A stretch of DNA of 64,000 nt from Aeromicrobium sp. Root236 (GCF_001428805.1 NZ_LMIS01000001.1:3761908-3825907); one strand, 5' to 3'. Positions 40,218 through 49,276 are shown, numbered from the stretch's first letter. Program-made: numbers and translations. Notes: generated by a model not told the origin, from the sequence alone.

Positions 40218-40421
40218 ATGACTGCATCGGACTATGTGGAGTCCGCGCTCTATCGCCAGCGTGAGCAGGAGATGATCCTCCGCAACGAGCGCCGGCGCAT
40301 CCTGCTGGAACGCCAGGGCGTACGTGCGAAGGCTCGTCGCACGCCCGGTGGTCGGGGTCTCTCGTACGTCGTGCGGCACCGACTGGCGGAGCTGTTCTCG
40401 GACGCTCCAGCCCATGGCTGA
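40218..40421 (+). CDS. Small basic helical protein, paralogue A (67 aa)
   Basis: A 67-aa protein with no recognised domain. Residues ~8-40 form a highly charged helix (RQREQEMILRNERRR...), followed by a basic linker and a short C-terminal helix (SYVVRHRLAELF). It shares the pattern QRE-x(4,5)-ERRR-x(3,4)-ER, similar length and the same upstream 35-nt element with the protein at 43509-43706, so the two are probably paralogues. ATG 40218 has AAGGAG (40204-40209) at good spacing; a longer frame from 40158 would begin inside the cis element. Its 3' end precedes the LuxR/MalT-type gene. Confidence 0.7.
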   Translation: MTASDYVESALYRQREQEMILRNERRRILLERQGVRAKARRTPGGRGLSYVVRHRLAELFSDAPAHG

Positions 40422-40448
40422 GCGCCGCCCGGATCCGGACAAATCTGT

Positions 40449-40488
40449 GGGCGGGAGGTGGCACGATGAAGCCGTGCACCTCCCGCCC
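40449..40488 (+). promoter_or_regulatory. Hairpin covering the ribosome site and GTG of the regulator gene
   Basis: GGGCGGGAGGTG (40449-40460) pairs perfectly with CACCTCCCGCCC (40477-40488), and the stem extends inward by CACG/CGTG (one bulged G) to a 7-nt loop. The left arm holds GGGAGG, the only Shine-Dalgarno-like sequence, and the GTG at 40474-40476 lies in the folded region. It could block translation initiation, or act as a DNA operator for the regulator itself. Confidence 0.6.
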
Positions 40489-43341
40489 TCCAGCGCCACC
40501 CTGATCGGCCGCGACGCAGACCTGCGAGAGCTCGATGCGCTCTACGCGCAGGTCGTGGCGGGCGAGCCGAGGGCCGTCGTGGTCGCCGGTGAGGCCGGCA
40601 TCGGCAAGAGCCGGCTGCTCGCCGAGTTCACTTCCCGGGCCGGCGAGTCGGCGCGCATCCTGCGCGGGCAGTGCGTCGACCTGGGTGAGGTCGCCACGCC
40701 GTACGCACCGATCACCGCGTTGCTGCGCGAGCTGGTCGAGCAGGCCGGCACGGACCGCGTGCTCGAGGCCGCGGGCCCCGGATGGGACACGATCGGCGTG
40801 CTCCTGCCCGAGCTCAGCGACCACGTGACCAGTGGCGCCAACGAGAATCGGCTCCACGAGGGCGTCGCGCTGCTGCTCGAGCACTTCGCCCGCGAGCGTC
40901 CCGTCATCGTCGTGATCGAGGACCTGCACTGGGCCGACGACGCGACCCTGACCGTGTTGCGGTTCCTGCTGCGCGCCGTCGCGTCCGGGCCCATCATGAT
41001 CGTCCTCACCTATCGCAGCGACGACGTGCACCGCGGCCACCCGTTGCGCGTGTTCCTCACTGAGATCGAGCGCGGCCGACGGGCCAAGCGGCTCGAGCTC
41101 CGCCGTCTGACGCGGGCCCAGGTCCGCAAGCAGGCGCACGCGATTCTCGGCCGTACGCCCAGCTTCGACCTCGTCGAGAGCGTCTTCGAGCGCAGCGAAG
41201 GGGTGCCGTTCTTCGTCGAGGAGCTCGTCGGCTGCGAGGACTCCGTCCTGCCCGAGACGCTGCGCGACGTCCTGCTGGCGCGCTACGAGCGGCTCGACGA
41301 GGCCACGCAGTACTTCCTCCGCGTCGTCTCCGCGGGTGGCCTCCGTGTCGAGCACGAGCTCGTCGAGGAGGTGTTCGACCGCGGCCCCGAGCAGCTCGAC
41401 GCCGCCGCACGGGCGGCCATCCTGGCCAACGTCCTGCTGGTCGACGACGTCGCCTACACGTTCCGGCACGCGCTGGTGCGCGAGGCCGTCCATGGCGACC
41501 TCCTGCCTGGCGAGCGCAGCCGGTTCCACGCCCAGTACGCCGAGGCTCTGGCCGCGCGTGAGAAGCCCGGCGACATCACCGAGATCGCCTATCACTGGCA
41601 CGCCGCCAACAACCACGCCAAGGCGTTCCCGGCCACCATCGCGGCGATGCGCAGCGCCGCGCAGGCCTACGCCTACGCGACCGCCGCGCAGATGGGGGAG
41701 CGAGCCCTCGAGATCTGGGACGCGATCGACGACGCCGAGGCAGTCGCCGGCATGCCGCGCTCCAAGCTGATGGGCAAGGTCGCCGCCTACCTCCACACCG
41801 CAGGAGAGCCCGAACGTGCTCTTGCCACGATCAAGCTGGCGATCTCGCTCGACGACGTCGACGGTCCTGACCTCGCCCGTCATCTGATGCTCAAGGCGCA
41901 GTGCCTGCACAACATCGCCAAGCTCGGCTCGATCCCATTGCTCCGTGAGGCGCTCGAGCTCGTCCCGCCCGGCGTCAACGAGTCACTGCGAGCGACGATC
42001 CTCTACCGCCTCGCTGCCCGCTACATGATCGAGGGCGCCGAGCCCGACGCCGTCGAGCTCGCCACCCAGGCCCTGGATCTCGCGGTCGAGCTGGGCGACC
42101 CTGAGGCCGCGTCGGTGGCCTCCAACATCCGAGGCGTGGCACGGGCTCACCGCGGGGACGTCGAGGGTGGCGTGGCGGACCTCGAGCGAGCCAAGGAGCT
42201 GGCGCAGGGCAACCCCGATGCGCTCCTGCGGTTCCGGGTCAACTACTCCGACATGCTCAACCTGCTGGGCCGCTACGACGAGTCCGTGGCAGTGGCCGAC
42301 GAAGGGCTCGACCGTTCCCGCGAGCTCGGGGTCGAACGCAGCTCAGGGGCGATCCTCGCCTCCAACATGATCGATCCGTTGTTCGCACGCGGCGAGTGGG
42401 AGCGTGCCGCGCGTCTCCTGGACCGCGTGATCGCACTCTCGCCGCCTTTGACGTTCCGGGTCTACCTGCTGCAGTCCAAGGTGTGGTCGACGCTCTGGCG
42501 GGGCGAGCTCGAGGCCGCGGAGCGGATGTTCAAGCACTGGGGCCCGCACATGGTCGCGCTTGCCGAGGTCGAGATCCAGACGCGGCTCCAGTACGTCCGG
42601 CTGGCGGGCGAGCTGGCCCTTGCCCAGGGTGATGCCGCCACGGCATGGACGCACCTGTCCCGGGTGATCGAGCCGGACTTCACCTCGCAACCGGGTCATG
42701 CACTCGTGATCTACGCGCAGGTTGCCCGTGCACTGGCACGCCTCCGTGAAGAGGGCGCCACTGACGTCGACCTCGAGGACGCCGAGGCGCGCCTCCGCAC
42801 CCGGCTGGACGCCGACTCGTTCTGGCCGACCGCCGCCCATTGGTCGGCCGTCGTCGACGCCGAGCTCGGCGGGCCCTCACGCACCGGGGACGGTGTTGAC
42901 GAGTGGCAGCGCGCACTGCAAGGGGTCGACAAGCTGCCCGCCCAGAACCGTCCCTACCTGCTGCTGCGGCTCGCCATGGCGCAGCACGGCTCCGGTCTGC
43001 GGTCCGAGGCGGTCGTCACGCTCGAGCAGGCGATCGACGCCGCCAACGCCCTCGGCGCCGGGCTGATCACGGATCAGGCTCGGACGTTCGCGCAGCGTGC
43101 CGGTCTGCCGCTCGGCGGGGCGGCGAGCCGGCACGAGGCCGGATCGGTCGAGCTCACCGCCCGCGAGCAGCAGGTGCTGGCCCTGATCGCCGAGGGTCTC
43201 ACCAACCGGCAGATCGGCGAGCGCCTGTTCATCAGTGTCAAGACCGCGAGCGTCCACGTGTCGGCGATCCTGCGCAAGCTGGGTGCGTCGAGCCGCACCG
43301 AGGCCGCGATGATCGCCGAGCGGTCGACCATCCCTGTCTAG
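40474..43341 (+). CDS. MalT/LuxR-type AAA transcriptional regulator
   Basis: 955-aa regulator. An N-terminal AAA/STAND ATPase starts LIGRDADLRELDALYAQ with Walker A GEAGIGKSRLL near residue 35 and Walker B VIVVIEDLHWADDATL near 145. The middle (~350-880) is a long helical repeat region resembling TPRs, and the C terminus (~890-945) is a LuxR helix-turn-helix (LTAREQQVLALIAEGLTNRQIGERLF). Such proteins are signal-gated activators; the ligand is unknown. I place the start at GTG 40474, six bases after CACGAT and within the hairpin; ATG 40414, overlapping the small gene, would add 20 residues. It sits between two paralogous small genes with a shared element, which are its obvious candidate targets. 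Confidence 0.82.
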   Translation: MHLPPSSATLIGRDADLRELDALYAQVVAGEPRAVVVAGEAGIGKSRLLAEFTSRAGESARILRGQCVDLGEVATPYAPITALLRELVEQAGTDRVLEAAGPGWDTIGVLLPELSDHVTSGANENRLHEGVALLLEHFARERPVIVVIEDLHWADDATLTVLRFLLRAVASGPIMIVLTYRSDDVHRGHPLRVFLTEIERGRRAKRLELRRLTRAQVRKQAHAILGRTPSFDLVESVFERSEGVPFFVEELVGCEDSVLPETLRDVLLARYERLDEATQYFLRVVSAGGLRVEHELVEEVFDRGPEQLDAAARAAILANVLLVDDVAYTFRHALVREAVHGDLLPGERSRFHAQYAEALAAREKPGDITEIAYHWHAANNHAKAFPATIAAMRSAAQAYAYATAAQMGERALEIWDAIDDAEAVAGMPRSKLMGKVAAYLHTAGEPERALATIKLAISLDDVDGPDLARHLMLKAQCLHNIAKLGSIPLLREALELVPPGVNESLRATILYRLAARYMIEGAEPDAVELATQALDLAVELGDPEAASVASNIRGVARAHRGDVEGGVADLERAKELAQGNPDALLRFRVNYSDMLNLLGRYDESVAVADEGLDRSRELGVERSSGAILASNMIDPLFARGEWERAARLLDRVIALSPPLTFRVYLLQSKVWSTLWRGELEAAERMFKHWGPHMVALAEVEIQTRLQYVRLAGELALAQGDAATAWTHLSRVIEPDFTSQPGHALVIYAQVARALARLREEGATDVDLEDAEARLRTRLDADSFWPTAAHWSAVVDAELGGPSRTGDGVDEWQRALQGVDKLPAQNRPYLLLRLAMAQHGSGLRSEAVVTLEQAIDAANALGAGLITDQARTFAQRAGLPLGGAASRHEAGSVELTAREQQVLALIAEGLTNRQIGERLFISVKTASVHVSAILRKLGASSRTEAAMIAERSTIPV

Positions 43342-43368
43342 GCCGCCTTCACGCTCAACGAGCCGGTT

Positions 43369-43406
43369 GCCTAGGTATGTCTGAGGTACCTCAGACGTAC
43401 CTAGGC
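43369..43406. terminator. 38-bp near-perfect palindrome after the regulator gene
   Basis: Two 19-base arms (starting GCCTAGGTATGTCTGAGG) are complementary except for one T/G position and have no spacer. It begins 28 bp after the regulator stop and ends 20 bp before copy 2 of the cis element. It would form a strong stem with a GGTACC-centred tip. It may terminate the regulator transcript or be an operator for the downstream small gene. Confidence 0.6.
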
Positions 43407-43425
43407 CCAGGACCTGAGTGGAAGT

Positions 43426-43460
43426 TAGGGCATCCGCCCGATGTGGCAGGCCCAACTCAG
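43426..43460 (+). promoter_or_regulatory. Conserved 35-nt cis element, copy 2
   Basis: Second copy of the element at 40143-40177, lying 48 bp before the small gene at 43509, almost the same offset as copy 1. The outer arms here read GTTAGGG (43424-43430) and CCCAAC (43451-43456), complementary apart from a bulged A. Bases differ from copy 1 in both arms yet complementarity is kept, which hints at a structural constraint. Confidence 0.6.
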
Positions 43461-43508
43461 CGACGAATGTAGGTGATGTCGAAAGGCACTCCAGAAAGGG
43501 AGCCCATA

Positions 43509-43706
43509 ATGATCACCGATTTCATCGCACAGGTCGACAGCCAGCAGCGCGAGCGTCAGCTCGTCCAGACGATCGAGCGTCGCCGGGCGACCGCCGAGCG
43601 CGTCGCCGCAGAGCGTTTCAACGGCGATCGCCTGGCCCTCATCGCCCACCTGGCCCGCACGGCGCGTGCCACCCGCACCGTCGCCGCGCGTCCCGTCAGC
43701 TGCTGA
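43509..43706 (+). CDS. Small basic helical protein, paralogue B (65 aa)
   Basis: A 65-aa protein with no recognised domain. A charged helix (DSQQRERQLVQTIERRRATAERVAAER, about residues 9-35) is followed by a second basic helix (LIAHLARTARATRT). It shares the QRE...ERRR...ER pattern and upstream element with the protein at 40218-40421. ATG 43509 is preceded by AAAGGGAG; starts at 43473/43476 lack a good site. It overlaps the convergent MFS gene by 11 bp at the 3' ends. Confidence 0.7.
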   Translation: MITDFIAQVDSQQRERQLVQTIERRRATAERVAAERFNGDRLALIAHLARTARATRTVAARPVSC

Positions 43707-44916
43707 GCCCGCGCGGCCCGTGACCGAGGGTGTCCTCGAGCATCACGGGCCGTGCGACGAACCATCCCGCAACACCGATCACAGCAGTCAGCGACATCAG
43801 GGCCACGAGCGGCACGGTCCACGAACCCGTGGCATCGTGCAGCACCCCGGCACCCAGCGGCCCGATCCCGGCGATCAGGTAGCCGGGGCCCTGGGTGAAC
43901 ACCGACAGCGCCGTCGTCCCCGCGGCCGTCCGGGTCCGCTTGCCGATCATGGTCAGCGTCCAGGTGAACGCACCGCCACCGAGACCCAGCAGCACCGCCC
44001 AGAGCCACGTCGACGTGGTCGGGGCGACCAGCACCCCCAACCAGCCGCAGGCGGTCACCACCGCGAAGACGACCGGCAGGACCGGTCGTTCGCCGACGAT
44101 GCGCATGAGCCACGGCAGCCCGAGCGTCAACGGGATCCCGACTCCACTCAGCAGCCCCAGCATCGCCCCGGCGCGTGCGTCACTGAGCCCGGCGTCCGTC
44201 AGGATCTCCGGCAACCAGCCGAACTGGGCGTACGCCATCGCCGACTGGGAGCCGAACAGCACGAGCATGGCCCACGTGAGTGGCGATCGCAGCACGTCGC
44301 GCGAGGCGAGCCGCTCCGAGCCAGTGGGATCCGTACGAACGTCGTGACGCAGGAACGCCAGCCATGGCAGCAGGGCGACGAACGCCAGCCCGGCCCACAG
44401 GCCCAGGCCCTGCCGCCAACCGCCGAGAGCATCGGAGAGTGGCACGGTCGAGATCGATCCCAGGCTCGCGCCGGCCATGAGCGACCCGCCGTAGAGCGCG
44501 CTCATCAGACCGATGCGGTCCGGGAAGTGCACCTTGACCAGCGGCGGAAGGATGATGTTGCCCATCGCCGCGCCGGCGAGGGCCACGGTTGTGAACGTCA
44601 TGAACAGGGCGGTGTTGTCGACCACGGCACGCAGCACCAGACCCACGGTGATCAGCGACAGGACGAGCGCGGCCGTACGGTGCAGGCCGAGTCCCTTGAC
44701 GACGCCGTGGGCGCCCACGCCGAACACCGCGAAGCAGACGACCGGGACCGTCGTGACGATGCCGGCGACGGCCGTCGACATGCCGAGGTCGTCGCGTACC
44801 GAGCCGAGGACGACGCCCAGGCTGCCCACGGCGACCCGCAGGTTGAGCGCGAGGAGCACGATCGCCGCGCCGACGAGGAGACGGCCGCGCGTGGTCGGGG
44901 AAGCGGGGGGAGTCAC
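43696..44916 (-). CDS. MFS transporter, CynX/NimT-like
   Basis: 406-aa transporter with about twelve hydrophobic helices; the opening LNLRVAVGSLGVVLGSVRDDLGMS resembles the CynX/NimT subgroup of the major facilitator superfamily (cyanate, 2-nitroimidazole and similar small anions or drugs). Cargo unknown. I choose the GTG at 44916 (VTPPASPTTRG) because it precedes the first helix at normal distance; the frame is open further but overlaps the divergent DUF2344 gene. Part of the block inserted between the two radical SAM partner genes. Confidence 0.82.
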   Translation of the reverse strand: MTPPASPTTRGRLLVGAAIVLLALNLRVAVGSLGVVLGSVRDDLGMSTAVAGIVTTVPVVCFAVFGVGAHGVVKGLGLHRTAALVLSLITVGLVLRAVVDNTALFMTFTTVALAGAAMGNIILPPLVKVHFPDRIGLMSALYGGSLMAGASLGSISTVPLSDALGGWRQGLGLWAGLAFVALLPWLAFLRHDVRTDPTGSERLASRDVLRSPLTWAMLVLFGSQSAMAYAQFGWLPEILTDAGLSDARAGAMLGLLSGVGIPLTLGLPWLMRIVGERPVLPVVFAVVTACGWLGVLVAPTTSTWLWAVLLGLGGGAFTWTLTMIGKRTRTAAGTTALSVFTQGPGYLIAGIGPLGAGVLHDATGSWTVPLVALMSLTAVIGVAGWFVARPVMLEDTLGHGPRGLSS

Positions 44917-44959
44917 GAGGCACCATTCAACTCCTGCTGGGCGCAGGTAGCCTCGTCGG

Positions 44960-45724
44960 GTGACAACCCTCGAGGGGACGCCCAATCCCGAAGCCCCCAA
45001 CCCGCAGCTGCCGATCGTGCAGAAGCTGCGCATCCGCTACGCCAAGCGCGGCCGGCTGCGGTTCACCAGCCACCGCGACTTCGCCAGGGCCTTCGAGCGG
45101 GCGGTCCGACGCGCCGGCATCCCGATCGGGTTCTCCTCCGGATTCACGCCGCATCCCAAGATCTCGTACGCCAACGCGTCACCGACGGGGGCCGCGAGCG
45201 AGGCGGAGTACCTCGAGATCGGCATGACCCGGCCGTGCGACCCCGGCGAGGTACGCGAGGCGCTCGACTCCGCGCTCCCTGACGGCCTCGACATCGTCGA
45301 TGTCGTCGAGGCCAGACCGGGGGCGTTGGCCGATCGTCTGCAGGCGAGCTCGTGGGAGATCGCCCTGCCCGGGGTCAGCCCCGAACACGCCCAGTCAGCG
45401 GTCGACGCGTTCCTCGCCACCGACGAGGTGCTCATCGAACGGATGATGAAGCGCGGCCTCCGTACGCTCGACTGCCGCGACGCGGTGCTGGCCCTGTCCG
45501 CGCGTTCCGGCGAGTCCCGCAGCGGCCCGTGTGCGATACTGGCTGTGGTTGTACGACACGACACACCGTCGATACGGCCAGACGACGTTCTCGCCGGACT
45601 CCGATCCAGCGGTGGCCTCGAGCTCGAGCAGACGCCCATCGCGACTCGCTTGGCCCAGGGCCCTCTGGACTCAGAGACCGGCACGGTGGGCGATCCATTT
45701 GCCTTCGACCGCGACGCATCCTGA
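44960..45724 (+). CDS. TIGR03936/DUF2344 radical SAM-linked protein
   Basis: 254-aa protein of the DUF2344 family, the regular companion of TIGR03960 radical SAM enzymes. The N-terminal RIRYAKRGRLRFTSHRDFARAFERAVRRAGIPIGFSSGFTPHPKISYA is the family signature. Biochemical role unknown; presumed partner of the protein encoded at 38146-40077. GTG 44960 follows TAGCCT (44948-44953) by six bases, so it probably has its own leaderless promoter, which fits its separation from the partner gene. Confidence 0.88.
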   Translation: MTTLEGTPNPEAPNPQLPIVQKLRIRYAKRGRLRFTSHRDFARAFERAVRRAGIPIGFSSGFTPHPKISYANASPTGAASEAEYLEIGMTRPCDPGEVREALDSALPDGLDIVDVVEARPGALADRLQASSWEIALPGVSPEHAQSAVDAFLATDEVLIERMMKRGLRTLDCRDAVLALSARSGESRSGPCAILAVVVRHDTPSIRPDDVLAGLRSSGGLELEQTPIATRLAQGPLDSETGTVGDPFAFDRDAS

Positions 45725-45824
45725 CAGGTGTCGACCGCGGCGGTGAATGTGGGAGCTGATGTGACAGACCAAAGTTCGCCGTCAACTCCCCGGCGCGTGG
45801 CGCTGGGGTTGACCGAAGGCTTCA

Positions 45825-45872
45825 GGCCCGCTTGCCGGGCCGCAGACGTGCCCAGGCCGATCTCGATCGGCC
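45825..45872 (+). promoter_or_regulatory. Two hairpins in the RNase E/G leader
   Basis: GGCCCG/CGGGCC (45825-45841, loop CTTGC) and GGCCGATC/GATCGGCC (45855-45872, two-base centre) precede the GAAGGAGAG ribosome site. They occupy the 166-bp gap after the DUF2344 gene. RNase E messages in other bacteria are autoregulated through leader hairpins; this is offered by analogy only. Confidence 0.4.
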
Positions 45873-45890
45873 ACGGGCGAAGGAGAGCAC

Positions 45891-48497
45891 ATGCTCGACG
45901 ACAACGAAACACCGGCTGAATCCACCACCGAAGCACCGCCCGCACGACGCAGGGCCGCCGGCCGGCCCGCAGGACCGCCCGCCGCAGTCAGCTTCTCCGC
46001 TCCTGCAGCGGCCCCCCGGACCAAGGCCAAGGCGAACGCTAAGGACGAGAGGGCTGACGACGAGTCGCCCTCCGAGCGGCCGGTCAAGAAGGCACCCGCC
46101 AAGAAGGCGGCCGCAGCCAAGGACGAGCAGCCGGCGGCCGACGAGGCTGCAGCGCCAGCCAAGAGGACTGCCAAGAAGTCGGCGGCCAAGGCAGCCGACG
46201 CCAAGCCTGAGGCCGAGGAGACGACTCCGGTCTCGGCGACCGCGGCGATGTTCAAGGCACCCGAGCCCGGCCTGGCCCCGGCGCGGCCCAAGCCCGCACA
46301 GGTCGATGTCGACAACGACTCCGACGACGAGGACGACGACGACCCCGACGCGCCCAAGCGCCGCCGCCGCAGCCGTGGCGGCCGCCGTCGTCGCAAGGGT
46401 GACAGCGAGGGCGACGAGGCGTCGAACGACAACGACTCCGATGCTGACGACGACTCCGAGGACGACGGCAACGGCGGCACCCGTCGTCGCCGCCGCCGGG
46501 CTCGCGCCGGCGAAGGCGCCGACGTCTCACCCGACGATCCCGAGAACACCGTCGTCCGCGTCCGCAACGGCCGCAGCGCCGAGGACGAGATCACCGGCGT
46601 CGCCGGGTCGACCCGTCTCGAGGCCAAGAAGCAGCGCCGCCGCGAAGGCCGCGAGGCCGGCCGTCGCCGGGCCCCGATCGTCTCCGAAGCCGAGTTCCTC
46701 GCCCGCCGCGAGTCGGTCAAGCGCGAGATGGTCGTGCGCCAGCGCGACGACTACACGCAGATCGCCGTGATCGAGGACAACGTCCTCGTCGAGCACTACG
46801 TCGCTCGCGAGTCACAGATCTCGATCATCGGCAACGTCTACCTCGGCAAGGTCCAGAACGTCCTGCCGAGCATGGAGGCGGCCTTCGTCGACATCGGCGC
46901 GGGCCGCAACGCCGTGCTCTACGCCGGTGAGGTGGACTGGACGACCTTCGGCAACGGCAAGCAGCGCAAGATCGAGGACGCGCTCAAGCCCGGCCAGACG
47001 ATCCTCGTCCAGGTCACCAAGGACCCGATCGGCCAGAAGGGCGCACGCCTCACGAGCCAGGTCAGCCTGCCGGGCCGCTTCCTGGTCCTCGTGCCGGGCG
47101 GCCAGACCAGCGGGATCTCCCGCAAGCTGCCCGAGAACGAGCGCGCGCGGCTCAAGACCCTCCTCAAGGAGGTCCTCCCGGACGACACGGGCGTCATCGT
47201 GCGCACCGCCGCCGAGGGAGCGACCGAGGACCAGCTGACCCGCGACGTCACGGGGCTCACGGCACGCTGGGAGGACATCCAGCGCAAGGTCGAGGCCGGC
47301 AAGTCGCCCGACCTGCTCTACTCCGAGCCCGACCTCATGATCAAGGTCGTCCGCGACCTGTTCAACGAGGACTTCCACGGTCTCGTCGTCGAGGGCGACG
47401 ACGCCTGGGACATGATCAAGGGCTACATCGACCACGTCGCGCCCGATCTCGCCGAGCGAGTCAAGCGCTGGGAGCACCCCGAGGGGCAGGACGCGTTCAC
47501 GGCCTACCGGCTCGACGAGCAGATCCACAAGGCGCTCGATCGCAAGGTGTTCCTCCCGTCGGGCGGCTCGCTGGTCATCGACCGCACCGAGGCCATGACG
47601 GTCGTCGACGTCAACACCGGCAAGTACACCGGCTCCGGGGGCAACCTCGAGGAGACCGTGACCAAGAACAACCTCGAAGCCGCCGAGGAGGTCGTGCGCC
47701 AGCTCCGGCTGCGTGACATCGGCGGCATCATCGTCGTCGACTTCATCGACATGGTGCTCGAGAGCAACCGCGACCTCGTGCTGCGTCGTCTGGTCGAGTG
47801 CCTCGGCCGCGACCGTACGCGCCACCAGGTCGCCGAGGTGACGTCGCTGGGCCTCGTCCAGATGACCCGCAAGCGCATCGGCACGGGCCTGCTCGAGTCG
47901 TTCAGCCACGAGTGCGAGCACTGCCACGGCCGTGGCGTCCTGATCCAGGACGCGCCGGTCGAGCCCAAGAAGGACGAGCAGCGTCGCGGCGGGCGAGGTG
48001 CGCGCGGCGGTGGTGGCGGCAACGGCGGTGGCGGCAACAGCGGCGGCGGAAACGGCGGCGGAGGCCGTGGCAACGGCAACCAGGGCGGCGCCAAGGGCGG
48101 CGGCAGCGACTCGGCCAAGGACGACTCGGGCCGCAACGACTCTGGCCGCAACGACTCGGGCCGCTCCAACCGCAACGACAAGCCCAAGAGCGACTCGGCG
48201 AGCAGCGAGCCGGCCAAGGACGATGCCGTCCAGGATTCCTCTGCTGAGGCGACGACGCCGGACCCCAAGCCGGTTGACAGCGCACCCGCAGAGACGCCGG
48301 CACCCGACCGTACGCCCGACGTCGAGGCTGCGGCCCCGGCCAAGAAGGCGACCCGCAAGCGGGGCTCGGCCTCCAAACCGGCGGGTCCTCCGCCGGCCGT
48401 CGAGCCGGCGTCCGGACAGGTCGCGAACACAGCTTCTGAGCCTTCTGACCAGGCGGGGGACGCCCCCGTTTTGACCAGCGAGGGTCAGGCTCCGTAA
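45891..48497 (+). CDS. rne: Rne/Rng family ribonuclease (RNase E/G)
   Basis: 868-aa endoribonuclease for mRNA turnover and rRNA processing. Actinobacterial layout: an N-terminal disordered, Lys/Ala/acid-rich arm with [14 protein letters not shown] (about 1-265), an S1 domain (~300-380), the catalytic core with DVNTGKYTG near 572 and VDFIDM near 617 supplying the metal-binding aspartates, the Zn-link CEHC near 674, then a glycine- and Asn/Asp-rich disordered tail (~700-868) that would recruit partners. ATG 45891 has GAAGGAGAG upstream. It is followed by its usual neighbours rplU and rpmA. Confidence 0.93.
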   Translation: MLDDNETPAESTTEAPPARRRAAGRPAGPPAAVSFSAPAAAPRTKAKANAKDERADDESPSERPVKKAPAKKAAAAKDEQPAADEAAAPAKRTAKKSAAKAADAKPEAEETTPVSATAAMFKAPEPGLAPARPKPAQVDVDNDSDDEDDDDPDAPKRRRRSRGGRRRRKGDSEGDEASNDNDSDADDDSEDDGNGGTRRRRRRARAGEGADVSPDDPENTVVRVRNGRSAEDEITGVAGSTRLEAKKQRRREGREAGRRRAPIVSEAEFLARRESVKREMVVRQRDDYTQIAVIEDNVLVEHYVARESQISIIGNVYLGKVQNVLPSMEAAFVDIGAGRNAVLYAGEVDWTTFGNGKQRKIEDALKPGQTILVQVTKDPIGQKGARLTSQVSLPGRFLVLVPGGQTSGISRKLPENERARLKTLLKEVLPDDTGVIVRTAAEGATEDQLTRDVTGLTARWEDIQRKVEAGKSPDLLYSEPDLMIKVVRDLFNEDFHGLVVEGDDAWDMIKGYIDHVAPDLAERVKRWEHPEGQDAFTAYRLDEQIHKALDRKVFLPSGGSLVIDRTEAMTVVDVNTGKYTGSGGNLEETVTKNNLEAAEEVVRQLRLRDIGGIIVVDFIDMVLESNRDLVLRRLVECLGRDRTRHQVAEVTSLGLVQMTRKRIGTGLLESFSHECEHCHGRGVLIQDAPVEPKKDEQRRGGRGARGGGGGNGGGGNSGGGNGGGGRGNGNQGGAKGGGSDSAKDDSGRNDSGRNDSGRSNRNDKPKSDSASSEPAKDDAVQDSSAEATTPDPKPVDSAPAETPAPDRTPDVEAAAPAKKATRKRGSASKPAGPPPAVEPASGQVANTASEPSDQAGDAPVLTSEGQAP

Positions 48498-48500
48498 ACT
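48471..48500 (+). promoter_or_regulatory. rplU-rpmA promoter
   Basis: TTGACC (48471-48476) and TAAACT (48495-48500) are spaced by 18 bases and straddle the end of the RNase gene. Transcription from about 48507 would leave an ~80-nt leader ahead of L21. Confidence 0.65.
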
Positions 48501-48588
48501 AGTCCTTCGGTGCGCTCTGCGTGCCGTTCTCGCGCGTGCCGCTTCCCGAGCGGTCGTGCCCCAAGAGTTGAAACGAGTGAGGAATCCC

Positions 48589-48900
48589 GTGGTGTACGCA
48601 ATCGTCCGCAGTGGCGGCAACCAGCAGAAGGTAGCCGTCGGCGACGTCATCCAGATCGACAAGGTCGCACAGGCCGAGGGCGAGACGCTGTCCCTTCCCG
48701 CGGTGCTGTTCGTCGACGGCGACACCGTCACGGCTGACGCTGACTCGCTCGCCAAGATCACGGTGACCGCCGAGGTCCTGGGCCTCTCCAAGGGTCCCAA
48801 GATCGTGATCCAGAAGTACAAGAACAAGACCGGCTACAAGAAGCGTCAGGGTCACCGTCAGAAGTACACCCAGGTGAAGATCACCGGGATCAAGAAGTAG
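48589..48900 (+). CDS. rplU: Large ribosomal subunit protein bL21
   Basis: 103-aa ribosomal protein that binds 23S r[29 protein letters not shown] is the usual N terminus and the basic [16 protein letters not shown] segment near residue 80 is the rRNA-binding tail. Two adjacent GTG codons (48589 and 48592) can start it; GTGAGGA lies at suitable distance from either. Upstream frame to 48556 is not needed for the family length. Confidence 0.95.
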   Translation: MVYAIVRSGGNQQKVAVGDVIQIDKVAQAEGETLSLPAVLFVDGDTVTADADSLAKITVTAEVLGLSKGPKIVIQKYKNKTGYKKRQGHRQKYTQVKITGIKK

Positions 48901-48912
48901 GGGACTGAGCAC

Positions 48913-49176
48913 ATGGCACACAAAAAGGGCGCAGCCTCCACCAAGAACGGCCGCGATTCCAACTCACAGCGCCTCGGCGTCAAGCGCTTCGGCGGTCAGC
49001 TGGTCAACGCCGGCGAGATCATCGTCCGCCAGCGCGGCACGCACTTCCACCCCGGCACCAACGTCGGCCGTGGCGGTGACGACACGCTCTTCGCGCTCTC
49101 CGCAGGTGCGGTCGAGTTCGGACGTCGTCGTGGCCGCAAGGTCGTCAACATCGTCCCCGGCGTCCCGGCGGAGTAA
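48913..49176 (+). CDS. rpmA: Large ribosomal subunit protein bL27
   Basis: 87-aa protein whose N terminus ([21 protein letters not shown]) reaches the peptidyl-transferase centre. The start directly gives the mature form, without the cleaved extension found in Firmicutes. Twelve bases after rplU. Confidence 0.96.
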   Translation: MAHKKGAASTKNGRDSNSQRLGVKRFGGQLVNAGEIIVRQRGTHFHPGTNVGRGGDDTLFALSAGAVEFGRRRGRKVVNIVPGVPAE

Positions 49177-49196
49177 CACGAGCGAACACTCTCTTT

Positions 49197-49230
49197 GAAG
49201 GGGCAGTCCGCAGCTGCGGGCTGCCCCTTC
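49197..49230 (+). terminator. Terminator after rpmA
   Basis: GAAGGGGCAG (49197-49206) pairs with CTGCCCCTTC (49221-49230), and after one U-G position the stem continues with CCGCAG/CTGCGG. Very strong hairpin 20 bases after the stop; no U tract. It separates the ribosomal genes from obg. Confidence 0.8.
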
Positions 49231-49276
49231 GTCCCATTTGGCGGCCCTGACCGGGCCCACACGAAAGGAGCGGCCG

